Positions 1 to 11,409 of a stretch of DNA of 64,000 nucleotides are shown in pieces. The translations under genes and the position numbers were made by a program. This DNA comes from Caenorhabditis remanei (Eukaryota; Nematoda; Chromadorea; Rhabditida; Rhabditidae). How positions within the stretch are numbered: position 1 is the stretch's first letter; each line of letters begins with the position of its first letter. Location of the stretch: contig NC_071328.1 in assembly GCF_010183535.1 (NCBI RefSeq), positions 13,144,001-13,208,000 on the forward strand, given 5' to 3'. Under the pieces are notes generated by a model. The model did no database searches and had not been told where the DNA came from. It saw nothing but the letters and a program-made list of their open reading frames with translations.

Positions 1-14
1 TTTTCATCGGTGGT

Positions 15-286
15 TTGGTAAAGTGGTAGAAGGTTCGGCTAGTGGGTGGGAGGTTGTGAGTTCGGTTCTAGTCTATGCCAACGTTTTTTGGTTTTTTTTC
101 TATATTTTGGTTTTTTTTTCAAGTCATAATATCTAGTTCCAGTCAACTTTTTTTGAATATTTTCAACATTTTTTACTTGTTTTAGTATGTTTTCAAACGT
201 TTTTTAACAAAAATATCACATTTTATTTTTGAAGACATAATCACAATTCTGCCATCAGAAGATAGTGAGAATTTTTTCCAACATTT
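15..286. repeat. Left terminal inverted repeat of Tc5/pogo-like element
   Basis: This is the near-perfect reverse complement of 2175-2442. The outermost 70 bases contain a full match to the tRNA-type A box (TGGTAAAGTGG) and a near match to a B box (GTTCGGTTC), followed by a T-run. The same tRNA-like segment occurs, inverted, at the right end. Confidence 0.85.
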
Positions 287-294
287 ATTCTGGC

Positions 295-2112
295 TCAAAC
301 ACATCTGTGTTGCTCAATTATCATCTCTTGAAAGCAGATATTTGTGGAACAGAACGGGCACTGAATCATTGAAAGCCTTTTGCATCCTGGTGATTCGCAT
401 TTTCCGTAGACTTTGCGATTGAAACAAAAGTCTGTTGGTTTATCAGCTCGAGGTGGACAACTATCAACATATCCACCAGCATACCACGCATATAAGCGCC
501 ACTCTTGAAATATAGGAGAACCCAACATCCAATATGTTTGGCTCAGCATCTGGAAATGAAATTATGAGTCGGAGTTCCACATTATCTGTTTACCAGTATG
601 ATGCTGTTTCGTTGATGGGGAAGAAACTCCGGGTGATTTCGTTGAGCATACTCCGTTAAGTTCTTCATGAACTTCTTGAAAGTTCGGAAGATCCCAATAT
701 CCAGAGGTTGGATTTGTCCAGTGGCACCAGGAGGAATAATTATGAGTTTGATCTTCTTCTGTGGGGGTCGGACAGAGTCGATGATGTCATTTCTCCTCCA
801 ACATGGCCAAGAGTCACCCATACAAAGAATATCATCCTCCACATCATCGGCAAATACTACACTGTCAAAAAAGTCAGCCATCAGGTCCTTTCCCATAATA
901 TGACCCTTTGCCGCTCTCAATACCAAATTGTCGGTGTCCACTGGTGGATTGTTTCTCGGAAACTCCCCAGTGGGTTCAGCAAAGACTACGTACAGCTTAG
1001 GATGTAGCAGTCCATCCAGTCGAATCATTGGCAACACGGTATAGCTATGCGAAATCCCAGTAGTTACCACTTCGACTGTCTGGACGCCTGTAAAAACTGA
1101 AGTAATGGAATCGACTTGAAAGATTAGTACCAGTGTTTGTCAGGGTCCTTTTGGTGTAGAGTTCCTTTTGGAAACCGCTTTGGTCCATATTGTAGACGCG
1201 AAGTGGGTCGTACTTTTGGAATTCTTCACGGGCGTGCTTCACGAATGCATTCATTTTTTCCGCCATTTTATCTTTCTCTGTGAATCGCTTTCTGGATGTA
1301 AAAGTTGTTATGCTGCGTGATGAAATTCTGTGAGCTCTTTTCCAGTTATTGAGCCATCCATGAGATCCATAGAAAGTGGTTTCAATTTGAAATTCTGATA
1401 TTATCTCGGAAATCATAGAACGAAGAACCGAATCATGTAGAATATGACCAGAGTTGATGGCAGTCAATGTTCTTTCGTATAATTGATCAGAAATAAAAGC
1501 CAGAATTGATCTACGGTCCGGTTTTATTTCTCCTTAAAATCATATTCAATATACATATTTAGGAGGAAAAAGAAAAGAATTACCCGCTTTTTCATAAACA
1601 ACAAGTTTCCCCAGATCCTTCTCATTTTTCAAAAACTTGAATTTTGAAAACATGCAACTCGGTTTTCTTCTTTTCGGGGATCCATTATTGTTAAAGCCAG
1701 GAAGTCGATAAAATCGGATTGCGTCCCATACTCGATCAATTGCCACTAGAATTTTACCAAACAATACCACTTTTGGTGCGCCAATTCCGTTGAATTCCTG
1801 CTCCTGTTGCTCCATATCCGATTCTACATCATAGTCATCATCCAATTCGTCATAATCAGTGCTCGTCAGACTTGTTTCGGTGGTAACCTCAAGTTCTTCT
1901 TCCTCATGTTGTTGAATCAACGTGACAATTCGGTCGGCAAACTTCTGGTCGCGTCTATCAAGTCTCGGAACTTTCTTACGATCATGAACCATGATGGAGG
2001 TAATATAGGCAAGAATAAGGGGAATGGAAGTCATATTTGAATGTCGTCTAGTGGATTTCATATGCCTTTTATACGAAACTATTGCGTATTTCCAACTCAT
2101 CCGACAACTCAT
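295..2112 (-). pseudogene. Tc5/pogo-like DDE transposase, frameshifted
   Basis: The coding parts run leftwards: an N-terminal DNA-binding region (about 2112-1546), an HTH_CenpB-like segment and the start of the catalytic core (1467 to about 1110), the rest of the core (about 1110-582), and a Cys/His-rich tail (549-295, CxxxxC and CPFC motifs). Three acidic catalytic positions are visible: VYNMDQSGF, ILCMGDSWPCW and IQPLDIGIF. Between about 1100 and 1120 the reading frame shifts with no obvious intron, so the copy is probably inactive. The N-terminal exon has an acidic run (DYDELDDDYDVESD). Family role: cut-and-paste transposition. Exon limits near 1500 and 560 are not certain. Confidence 0.7.
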
Positions 2113-2174
2113 CCGCCTCAATTTGTCACGAGAGGTCAAAGTCAAAAAACGAAAAAAAAATATATATTTAGGAA

Positions 2175-2442
2175 AAATGTTGGAAAAAATTCTCACTATC
2201 TTCTGATGGCAGAATTGTGATTATGTCTTCAAAAATAAAATGTGATATTTTTGTTAAAAAACGTTTGAAAACATACTAAAACAAGTAAAAAATGTTGAAA
2301 ATATTCAAAAAAAGTTGACTGGAACTAGATATTATGACTTGAAAAAAAAACCAAAATATAGAAAAAAAACCAAAAAACGTTGGCATAGACTAGAACCGAA
2401 CTCACAACCTCCCACCCACTAGCCGAACCTTCTACCACTTTA
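2175..2442. repeat. Right terminal inverted repeat of Tc5/pogo-like element
   Basis: This is the inverted copy of 15-286. It ends CCACTTTACCAA and is followed by the CACAGGTAGTTGGC terminal sequence of the host element. Confidence 0.85.
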
Positions 2443-2448
2443 CCAACA

Positions 2449-3540
2449 CAGGTAGTTGGCGTGCGGTCCGCATGCGGATTCAGTCTCATTTTCCGTCCGT
2501 ATAGAGTCCGTGGCGGAAATATGGCCCGCTGCGGACTCTATATGGACGCAGTGTGGACTTCGGGAAAGAAGGGGGAAGTGGAGGGTGGAAGTTCGCGCGC
2601 GGACTCAGCGCGGACCGTATATGGATTGGCGAAATAGTCCGTATGGACTGGCCGCGGCGGCCGCTTGCAGCAGCTCTTCCGAAGCTCTCGGACTCCTCTC
2701 GGATAATGATAATTTTTTAATCATTTACGGAGCTTTTACGTTTCTTTCCCTATTTTTCGAAAGTGTCGCCTTTCTTTATGTTTTTTATATTGAAATTTCT
2801 TTTAATTAATTTTTTCCGTGAAAAATTCTCGCATTTAACTGTGAATGATCGAAAATTTAGTATGTTTTCAGTCAGTCCGATGATCCCAAAAAGAGAAACA
2901 GCGGCGATAGCTGAAATGGAACCAATTCTTCGATTTCCTCAGAGGTTTGTGATAGTATTCAACATTCTCTATTCAAAATAAATTTTTCAGTGAGGAAATT
3001 CGATAAAATTGGCCGGAACTCCTTCTCAAACACGACATCTGTATTTGTTCGGAGGAGGAACCCTTTTTCGAAAGTAAGTTAACTGAATAAATATTTTTTA
3101 TTCCGCAATTAATTGATTTTTTTCAGAAATACAAAGGGAAAAAACGGAAATCAACGACTGAATATTGCTTCTACGACAATTGGATTTCGTTGGATTTAAA
3201 GGACACGACTGCCTGACAAACTTGTGATTTTTATGTCTAATTTGCTATGTTTTCTTCTTATTATCATTATTTTCAATGTTCCTTTTATCTTTCTTTAAAT
3301 AAAATAGTAATTTTATCACTAATCTTCCTTGTTAAATGACGATCTCAACCGGGAAACAAAAGTAGGGAGGGGGCTGGCGGTGGGAGGAAGAGAAGCGACT
3401 TTTTCGGCGCGCGGACTCGACACGGACCGTATATGACGCACACATATCGTCCTTAGCTACTTCTTTTTGAGTCCGGCGCGGACGCGTATATGGTCCGTAT
3501 TTCGTCGCTGGCCAACTACCTGTGAAACCACCGATGAAAA
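2449..3540. mobile_element. Non-autonomous element with CACAGGTAGTTGGC termini, interrupted by the Tc5-like insertion
   Basis: The bases CACAGGTAGTTGGC at 2447-2460 are mirrored by GCCAACTACCTGTG at 3512-3525. The next outer 16 bases (AAACCACCGATGAAAA) are mirrored at window positions 1-16. The terminal repeats are therefore longer than 30 bp and the left one is split by the Tc5-like insertion. The interior has GC-rich arms with recurrent GGACCGTATATGG-like words, and a central AT-rich part with splice-like junctions and an AATAAA at about 3298. A short reading frame there is broken by stops. No transposase is recognisable. The outer left end may lie before base 1. Confidence 0.6.
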
Positions 3541-3789
3541 TGTAGAGGATATGTTTCCGTACACTCTTCGGTATGTGAAAAGTTCACGGGAAATTCTTAA
3601 CCATAGGAAAAAAACCAAAAAGTTTGACGGCTCATAACTCGGTCCACGTGAGCATTTCGCTGATTTTTTTTGTAGTTTTGGAATCAGCAGAGTCGAAAGT
3701 ACCAGGGGTAAAATTTTTAGAAAAAGTTCAACCCGCCTCTTCATGAACTTCCCTTGTTAGTGATAACAATTATTACTTTCGTGTCTGCC
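3541..3789. other. No gene recognised; probable intron or 5' flank of the TMEM53-like gene
   Basis: I see no open frame with similarity to a family here. The stretch ends with an acceptor-like CTGCCAG just before the first recognisable exon of the DUF829 gene, which fits an intron carrying the two upstream transposons. Confidence 0.4.
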
Positions 3790-5563
3790 AGTTCTTGGTA
3801 TCATATCACACGGAGAATTATTTCCGCTGGCGTGCCTTCGACGCACTTCACTTATTTCAGGGAGGTCGAGAAGTGGAGAACCTTGCGAAAACTCTGGATA
3901 CCGTACTCCTATCCCCATCGAATCGTATCATATTCCACGTGTTCTCAATGAATGGATTCTTAACACTGACGTCACTGGATTCAGAATATCCAGAGTTGAA
4001 GGCCATCGAGAAGTGTGATGGGATATTTTTGGATTCTTGTCCCGCGTGTTTCACGTTTTCATTTGAGAATATGTATAAACATTCTTTGGTTATGAATCAT
4101 GTTTATGATGGATTGGTAGGTCAGGGAAATGTAGATCAAAAAGATCAAAATTTTGTAGATCAAAAACTCCAACTTCATCGTTGGAAACGTCTATCGAATC
4201 TACAAGAAATGGGAGACCACTCGATTCGGATCGCGCCTTCTTATGGTAATCTATTTGGCTCCGCCCCTTTTTACTGAGGGAGCGGAGCTTATCGGCTGAA
4301 AATCAAGAACTCTGATTTCAGGACGAATTGATGATAAGAGCTGGAATTGTGACATCTGAAGACGCGTCACCATTCCATTATCTACTGAATCACCCTCACT
4401 TGCCGAAGATTATCTTCTCGGTTTTCTCGGATGCTGATATTGTTTGTTCGGCGGAGTGAGTCTTGGAAGAGAGATTGAAGATTTTTTTAATTAGGAAAAT
4501 TGAGTTCAACTTGAGTAGAAATTTTACTACTTCACGGTCTCCAACACGGCCAAATAAAACTGCAAAAAAATCAATTCTTTTATTTTCTGCACTGAAAATC
4601 CAGTATTTTCAGGTATTCAGACGTCGAAATTAATTGAAAAATGTCCCATCCATCCAAAATACAATTCTTTATCATATGAGCCGGAAAACTTGAATTTTGG
4701 TCAGATTTTAACTTTTTTGATACAGAAAAACCTATTTTTAGAAAAATGTGTATAACTCTTTTGGCAAAAAAACAATATTTTTGAACAAAAATTGAAGAAA
4801 AGGTTAAAAAAAAAGTAAGTAAAATAAATATTGGATTAAATGTCAGAAAACCCGTTTTTCCGTATCAAAAAAGTCAAAATCTGACCAAAATTCACGTTTT
4901 TTGGCTCATAAGATAGAAAATTGTATTTTCTAAAATTCTGATGAATGAGACCTCTTTTCATCAATTGTGACGACTCAAAACCTGAAAATACTGGATTTTC
5001 AGTGCAAAAAAAAGAATTGAATTAAAACGTGAAAAAATCGTTCTTTTTCGTAGTGTGGGAGACCGTGCACTTGAAAATTAAGTGTTTTCTTTAAATTCTT
5101 GATGAAACCCTGAAATGTTAAACGGGAGAGTCGGATGAGACTGAAACTATTATCACGCCTCGCTTCTCACAACCGCGCTCTACCAAAACCGAAGTAAATA
5201 GTGTGCGAAATTGAGAGATTCAGAGAAAAAGAGACAAGGGGATTTCGGTGGATGGCGGTTGTAAAAATCGCGTCGAGCTGGAAAAATGTAGAGCTAGGTT
5301 TGATCTACACCACAAAATTTGCTACAAACACTCTCAACGTTCCCTCCTTCCTCACTAAAATGAATTCTTTCAGAGAAATCTCGTCATTCAACGAGCTAGC
5401 CGCCCATCGATCTGACAAACGGAGAGATGTCATAACTACCCGTCTGAAAGATAGTGCACACGTGGAACACTTCAAAAAGCATCCAAAATTGTATTTGGAG
5501 AGAATGGACGAGTTCTTGCAGAGAGTGGAGAGACTCAGGAATGGAGGGAACTCGAAATTGTGA
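3790..5563 (+). CDS. TMEM53/DUF829 family alpha/beta-hydrolase-like protein (5' part not in window or not found)
   Basis: Exons about 3790-4115, 4322-4455 and 5374-5563 join in phase. The first visible exon reads VSYHTENYFRWRAFDAL, then IIFHVFSMNG, which fits the nucleophile elbow region, and GIFLDSCPA. The next exon ends FSDADIVCSAE and the last has the conserved DSAHVEHF with the likely catalytic His, followed by a short coiled tail. These match the order seen in the DUF829 (TMEM53) family, predicted serine-hydrolase-like proteins of the nuclear or ER membrane. No in-frame ATG exists before 3795, so the N-terminal exons must lie upstream, probably beyond the two transposons. The last intron (4456-5373) holds a palindromic repeat. 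Confidence 0.75.
4535..5073. repeat. Palindromic MITE-like repeat in the last intron of the DUF829 gene
   Basis: The left arm (TTCACGGTCTCCAACACGG, then CTGAAAATCCAGTATTTTC) returns inverted at the right (GAAAATACTGGATTTTC, then GGGAGACCGTGCACTTG). There is no coding content. Confidence 0.65.
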
Positions 5564-6900
5564 AAGAGAGAGATCAAATTTATTTAGAACTGTCTGTAAA
5601 TACATTTTTTGAATTTACATGTTTAGTTTATTTCGAAAAAAAAACCATTGCAAGCTATGTAAAAACAACAAAATCTAAAAAAAGTAAAATCAAAATTAAA
5701 CTTCACTAGAAGAAGGTGGAGCAGTTCTGAATGGCCTGTGTAGTCAGACAAGATCGCATTGAGAATAAGAAGTCAGACAAGATCGCATTGAACAAATTAA
5801 TAGAAGAGTAGAAAGGCCTGAATGAGTAGAGGCTATCAGACAACGGGATACGTTTAGTGAAATGAGGGGAAGAAACTAGTCAGGAACAATGTGTATGTAT
5901 GACAACCACTAGGAGTACAAATGTATTCCTGGCAATTATTCCTGGCCCACTTAAACAATAACGGCCCGCCCACAACTACTCTCATGCGAGATGAGAAAGA
6001 TAAAAACGTATGAATGACCTCTAGTGGAAAAATCGGAATAAAATTTCCTCATCTCCCAATTTTGAATTTTGGCATTCTAGGCTGGTACGTGGTAGAATAA
6101 TACACTGATTAGTTTGGAAAATCTCAATATTGGTAAAAGTTGAGGAAAAGTTCAGAATTAGGAAAAGATCAAAACATTTTCAAAATAGTTAAAGTTCGAA
6201 ATTTTAGTGAATCAGTCAAATAAAATAATAAAAAAGATCACCTAGCTTTGCGAGGACAAAACAAAGAAGTGAAGATAAACAACGACAAATTTTGAGAAGA
6301 GCATTTTTGGGTTTGGGAGACGGATTTTTAAAACATTTCGAACCAATTCAAATGTATCAAAAGTGAAGTCAATATCAAAATGGTCAAATGCAACCTGTTG
6401 CTTAGTCGTATTCTTTAAATCCAGTACTGTTGTACCATCTTTTGGAAGGTATGTAGATCATTCACAGAGCTTTACTTGTAATTTGATCTTGAAGAATACG
6501 TGACGAGAGCACAGGGGTGCGAGGCGTAAGGTCCGCAACGAAAAGTTTTGAATTTACCGCTTCGATCGCGATGCGTGTGCGTCGCGTTTTTCATTGAAAG
6601 ATACAACAAACACACGCTAAACTTGAACTTGGCACTCAGCCAAGTCTGTTTTTGGCACGGTGCCAACCGCTGTGAGACGGAGCGCGTTTATGTGACCTTG
6701 CGTTTTGAACCCCTGTGCGAGTCCTTTTCAAGTATAAATAAATAAATAACGTTTCTAGAGAGTCCGGCTAGAAATTAGCCAACATTTTTCTGGAATTTTT
6801 CACTTTAAACTCTATCAATTTTTATTCAAAAACACATAAATCTAATTAATTTTTAAATTTTAATCCCTGACCATGAATCTGATTTTCAATCATAAAAAGA
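5564..6900. other. Intergenic region with short repeats
   Basis: At 5745-5800 the 20-base unit GTCAGACAAGATCGCATTGA occurs twice. At 6480-6730 lies a GC-rich segment (GCGAGGCGTAAGG, GGCACGGTGCCAACCG, GGAGCGCGTTTATG) whose words recur inverted at 32690-32770, so this is a dispersed repeat family. No coding region was recognised. Confidence 0.5.
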
Positions 6901-6927
6901 ACAAGTAATTGAGACAAGAAGTTAAAA

Positions 6928-7555
6928 TTAGATCCACAAAAGTCTTCTCCACCACCAACGATTTGGTTCCACAACATCCTTGGGATCCAGTGCTTCTTCG
7001 TCATCAGTCCAGATGGTATATTCATAACTGTCGTAATCAGAATCCTCGATATCACGGAGTGTTTGGGGGTCGTATGGTTTGTTATGAATAACAACTGTGG
7101 GTTGGTTCGGCTCCTTCATCAATATCAAGCCATTTCTATTGTGATGAAAAACGGTATTCGGATGGTCAAGTGGAAGTTGGTCGAGAAGAGTCGGTGGAAT
7201 CTGGGAATAGTTAGAATTGGGTATCTAAATATCAAAGATGTTAATGAGATGTCAAAAGTTCCTTTTTTATTCCTTTTTTATTCCTTTTTTATGTCAGAAA
7301 CCCCTCTTACCTCGATTTCAGTTTCAGTTTCTTCCTCCTCAATGCCCTCGTGATCGTTACTCTTTCCAGTCCGTTTAAACTGAAAATTTTGAGATTTTGA
7401 TCCATAAAATATAAATATTAACTTACCAAATTCCAGAAACAATTCGGCTTCCATTTGAAGACACCAGTTTCTCGCTTTACGATGGAAGAAAGTGAAGAAT
7501 TCGTCTGGAAAATAGAAATAGTTAGTGAGGAAATCGGCGTTTCGACACCAGACAT
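6928..7555 (-). CDS. Small nematode protein of unknown function, 156 aa
   Basis: Exons 7427-7555, 7311-7379 and 6928-7200 join in phase with GT-AG introns (43, 23 and 91 codons including the stop). I chose the ATG at 7553-7555 (MSGVETPISSL) because the longer frame starting at 7643 does not splice in phase with the rest. The middle exon is acidic (EGIEEEETETEIE). The C-terminal exon has a run of acidic and Tyr residues (DIEDSDYDSYEYTIWTDDEEALD) and ends in an unusual WWWRRLLWI tail. There is no signal peptide, membrane segment or family I recognise. Confidence 0.6.
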
Positions 7556-8934
7556 TTCGAAACCAAAAGTGAAAAAAATTACTTAAAAGTCGGAAAATTT
7601 TTTGTTCAATTTCACTGATTTTTTCACTTTTGGTGTGAGCCATGGTTTCAAAACGTCTCTTAGCCAGGAAAACGCGTTATCCCAATTTTTAAGCGAACTT
7701 TTCCCCGACCGAAAAACTCATAATTTCACTAAATTTGTTTATTAGCACGACACACTTCGGAGCGCAGTTGTAAGAACTGTGGCGAGCGAATAAATTTAAG
7801 CTAAAGTATTTCCCTGCCCCATTCCGATCCAACTCACTGTCTCAATATCCGAACCAGTTCTCTTTCGTGAAGAGCTCGAAGTAATTTGTTTTGTTGATGC
7901 AGATTCGGATATGATAGACTGAAAAGAAAATATGACTGAAAAATTTGAAATTAGACAGACCTCTGCAGTTTTGTCGAGAGTCTTTTGAGATACATCTCTT
8001 GCAGTTGAAAGCGCTTTTTGTTCAATTCTATTCACAGCGTCCTCAATCTCCTCCAAACTCATCATGTCTGCACTGCAGTCCTGCAATCAATCGATAATTG
8101 ATAGACCTCAACATTTCAAAACAGAAAACAAACCAGTGTGAGTTCAGGATTTGTGCAATTGAGGTAATAGAAGTCGTTCTTCATTTTCGTCTCCTTTTTT
8201 CGGAAGTCGGCAAAATACTTATCTATATCCTCATCATTCTTTTCAATTTCCTCATCACTCTCGTCGGCAAAGTCTCTCAAAAACTGAAAAAAAGTGAATC
8301 GAACCCCCAAAAAATTAAATAGAAACATACGGATGCTGCAGGCCAGCAAGACGTGTTTTGGCATCTCTCGGCGTTCTTTTTATTATGGAAATTCAAATTT
8401 TTATGATCAATCTGAAATGTGTAGTCTGTAGTGAAAAATTCAATTTCAAGAAATATTTTCGATTTTCCAAATCAGATGAAAGTTTAAAAAAACGGTTTTC
8501 TATTTTTTTCTCTTGATTCATCTTGAAAATAGATTCTAAATCTTATTTTCAAAATTAAAAAGTTTGAAAAAGTTATCAGAATAAAAAAATTCAAAATACA
8601 TTTTAAAAATATGACTTACAACATTGTCTCTCTGCCTCTGATTCTCTTTTCTAATAAGGTGGGGCGGGCAACCCAGTTGTGCTAAATCATGCGTACGTTT
8701 ATCGCACTTTTCTTCGGTTTGATCCTCAAAATCCTCCAGTACATCATCCAATCCCTCATACTGAGCTGAATTTGGTGCATCTTGGTCGTCCAGAGAAGGT
8801 TGTGGCTGTGTTTTATTCGTCCCTTTCTCCTTCTTTTTAATGACCTTCTTCGTCTTTTGTTTTTTGGATTTTTGGATGATACAAACCCTCACTCCTTCTG
8901 AAAAGTATCAAAAGTTGAAAGTAAATCGTAACAT

Positions 8935-9345
8935 AATTTTTCCTAAATTTTTTTTTTCGAGAAATTTTTCGAAGATTTTCGAAAAAGTACTGGGGTTTTT
9001 GGGAATTTCTGGAAGTTTCTAGAAGATTCTGGAAATTTCTGGAAAAATCTGGAAAGGATGCATTTGTTGTTAAAAAATCCTGATTTTTCGTGAAATGTTT
9101 CGTGAAAGAACAAATCAAGTGGCAGAACCAACTTATCCGAGGACCAACAGAAATGTGCTCCGGAATCCTAAACAGTATATTCTCAAGCAAAATCACTCTT
9201 TCCAGATTTTTTCCCAAATTTCCAGAATCTTCTAAAAACTTCCAGAAGATAAAAAAACCTTTTTCGAAAAGCTTGGAAAATTTCGAAAAAATCCTCAAAA
9301 ACTCTTTCCAATTCAAAATTTTTCGAAACAAATATTTTTGAAAGC
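8935..9345. repeat. Palindromic repeat in the intron of the WSN gene
   Basis: The left arm TTTTTCGAAGATTTTCG with TTCTGGAA runs is mirrored by TTCCAGAA runs and CTTTTTCGAAAAGC on the right. The two arms flank a unique core at about 9060-9180. The arms carry the TTCnnGAA arrays listed separately. Confidence 0.7.
9007..9044. promoter_or_regulatory. Perfect heat-shock-element array (TTCnnGAA x4, 10-bp period)
   Basis: Four TTCnnGAA units begin at 9007, 9017, 9027 and 9037, so eight alternating nGAAn/nTTCn pentamers run without a gap. This is the binding architecture for trimeric HSF-1. A second array on the other arm of the palindrome (9220-9247) keeps the same 10-bp spacing with one of six half-sites mutated. 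Heat responsiveness is inferred. Confidence 0.65.
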
Positions 9346-10009
9346 ACACACTAGGTAAAGGACCCCCATTTAATACATTTTTGCAATATAATTTTATTCA
9401 CTATTCCAATTTTATGCATTGTTTGCATTTTTATGTCGATAAAAAAAGAAAAAAATTCAAAAAGATTTCTAACATAAAGTCCCCGGAACTCACTGTCATC
9501 TGCGTGCGCTTCATAATTTGCTTCTTTTCCGACAGACTTTATTGGCCTCAACTTGGCAGCAGGATCCGCAACTTCTTCATCGATTGCCTTTCCTTTTTTC
9601 TTTCCTTTCTCCCCCGATTTCTTCGGAATCTTAACCGTCGTCGGTTTATTCTTTGGATCTCCCGAGATCTCAGAACTCTTCGATCCCTTTGAGTTCGTGG
9701 AGACCGTCGAGTTTTTTGAGACTGTTGAGTTCTTCGATTTCTTCGAGGAAGTCCGCTTTTTCCGATCAGGTTTTCCACCCTTCTTCTCTTTCGAATCATC
9801 TGGCTTCTTCTTATTGAAAAGCGGAATTTTTGCACGGCAGAAATAGCAAAAGACCAAAGCTATCACAAAGGCAAGAGCAACGACGCCTCCAATGACCAAC
9901 CATCTGAAGAAAATGAATAAATAAAGAGTAAAAAAGGAAAGAAGAGCTACAGTAGTGGGCAATGAGATATACCTTCAATTCAGGTCTTTTCGGTTGAAAA
10001 TGCTCCACT

Positions 10010-10330
10010 TTGAGAGGTTGTTACGGGATCACGATTGTCCCACAAAGCAAATTCTGTATGAATCATACAGAACAAAGGTAGAGGTTCATTTTTGTAATTG
10101 ATAACTTTTTTGTACGGACACTCCCTAGAAAGTTATCACTATATTTTGCACTGGTTGATCGATTTGAGAGAGAAATTACTTTGTTGATACCTAAATTGCG
10201 AGAGACTGCCCCTACAGAAAAGGTGTCAACTATAAAATTAAACTACATTTTTTGATCCATTAAAAATTTACTTTATGGGACAATCAGTGATACCATGACA
10301 CACTCTCAAAGTTGCGCATATTCAACTGAA
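10010..10330. repeat. Dispersed palindromic repeat (GTTACGG..TCACTGATTGTCCCACAAA family)
   Basis: The left end GTTGTTACGGGATCACGATTG and right end GACAATCAGTGATACCATGAC are inverted copies. Related copies lie at about 55138-55780, 56637-57010 and 63335-63480. It lies in an intron of the WSN gene. Confidence 0.6.
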
Positions 10331-11403
10331 AACATCAAAATTGTATTGCTCATTGCACGCTACTGTATTAGCTTTGAAAAAATGAAATGGAATGTTTGTC
10401 CCGGTTTCGAAATATCTCACAAAAAACAATTTCTCAATAAACTTACGTCGTCGATGAAGACGATGCTTCGGTTGTCGGTGCAGCGTTGCAATCTTTTGTG
10501 GCCTGTAAAATTAAGATATAAAAATTAAAAATTAAGCAGTTCTAAGAAACTCACGCATGGATCAGTATCTTTTTGCGGCAAAACTTCTGGCTTCACAGCG
10601 AAGATTGAATCGAAGTATGATTCGAGCTCTTCAAGAACCTTTCCAATCTTTGACTTCTCGTAACCGGCAAATCTCAAATCGATTGGTCCCAATGATTTCA
10701 GACTTGTAGCCAAGTTCTGATCGCTGATCTTTCCATCCAACGAATCGGCCAGATCCTTGAAGTCGATTTGGGATTCTTTGACACCGGCAGCCAGTTCGAA
10801 TGGAATTTTGAAGTCGGAGATATTCTTGACGTCTTCCATCTTCGCAACCTCATCAGAAACCTTCTTCGCCGTCTCCAGATTCTCCTTGAGCGCACTGATT
10901 GACTCCTGATTCCACATCTTCTTCAACTGATCATTTTTCGTCGAATCCGTGATCCCATCAATTGCCGAATCGATCGTGGAACTTCCTTCGATCAACTTCA
11001 TAAGATCATCCTTCATTTTCAACGAATCACTCATCTTTCCAATCACTGAAGAGGCGTCACCGAGATCTTTCGCAGCTGTTTTGGCATATGTGAAGTCTGG
11101 AGAAGAGCGCTTCAATCGAACCACTTTCGGAAGAGTTGCCGCGATTTTGTTCCATTCGGTCACAAGATTTTCAAGGGATTTGACTTGTTTTGCCGTCGAT
11201 TCCACGAGTGGGCTCTGTGAGTTCAGGGAAGAAAGACTCTTGGCCACTGGATTCAATTCCGGAATCTTCGCAGAATCGGTTTTTTGGATGCACTTCATCG
11301 CTCCAATGAGACCAGTTTCCTGAATCCATGTTCCAGCTGCAGCAATTGAACCAACCTTGATATTATTCAGCCACAGTTCAGTTTTCAACGTTGTAATCGC
11401 CTG

Positions 11404-11409
11404 GACGTT
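11404..11409. repeat. Target-site duplication, left copy (GACGTT)
   Basis: GACGTT directly precedes the element's first base. The identical hexamer follows its last base at 30164-30169. A 6-bp duplication is characteristic of Maverick/Polinton integration. Confidence 0.9.

Larger units (their letters stand above)
1..2449 (-). mobile_element. Tc5/pogo-like DNA transposon (decayed)
   Basis: Two inverted repeats of about 270 bp (about 15-286 and 2175-2442) bracket a minus-strand transposase of the CENP-B/DDE superfamily. The ends read TTGGTAAAGTGG and its complement. The element lies inside the left terminal repeat of another element: the bases at 1-15 (TTTTCATCGGTGGTT) and those after 2443 (CACAGGTAGTTGGC) reappear joined, as their complement, at 3511-3540. 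I could not define a clean target duplication. Family assignment rests on the transposase motifs and is an inference. Confidence 0.8.
7796..11409 (-). pseudogene. WSN-domain membrane protein, 3' half (C-terminal ectodomain, TM and cytoplasmic tail), cut off by Maverick insertion
   Basis: Exons 10555-11409, 10447-10502, 9494-9903, 8620-8897, 8331-8411, 8134-8283, 7961-8080 and 7796-7918 join in phase. They encode a helical ectodomain, a short Ser/Thr linker (APTTEASSSSTT), one transmembrane segment (WLVIGGVVALAFVIALVFCYFC), and a long Lys-rich then acidic cytoplasmic tail. The 5' half is at 30164-31682. The frame continues across the element if one GACGTT copy is counted, giving about 1,180 codons in all. 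As drawn, the insertion puts an in-frame stop just inside the element, so the tail is separated from its signal peptide and WSN domain. WSN proteins are a Caenorhabditis-expanded family of unknown function. Introns hold a heat-shock-element array and a palindromic repeat. Confidence 0.8.

Noticed and set aside
7278..7643. 121-residue minus-strand frame starting MAHTKSEKISE
   Set aside because: Its splice phases do not fit the downstream exons. The shorter start at 7555 gives a fully in-phase three-exon gene.
9553..9846. Phe/Ser-rich plus-strand frame
   Set aside because: It is the antisense shadow of the Lys-rich cytoplasmic tail of the WSN gene.
10949..11323. Plus-strand frame opposite the WSN exon
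   Set aside because: It is the antisense shadow of a well-supported minus-strand coding exon.
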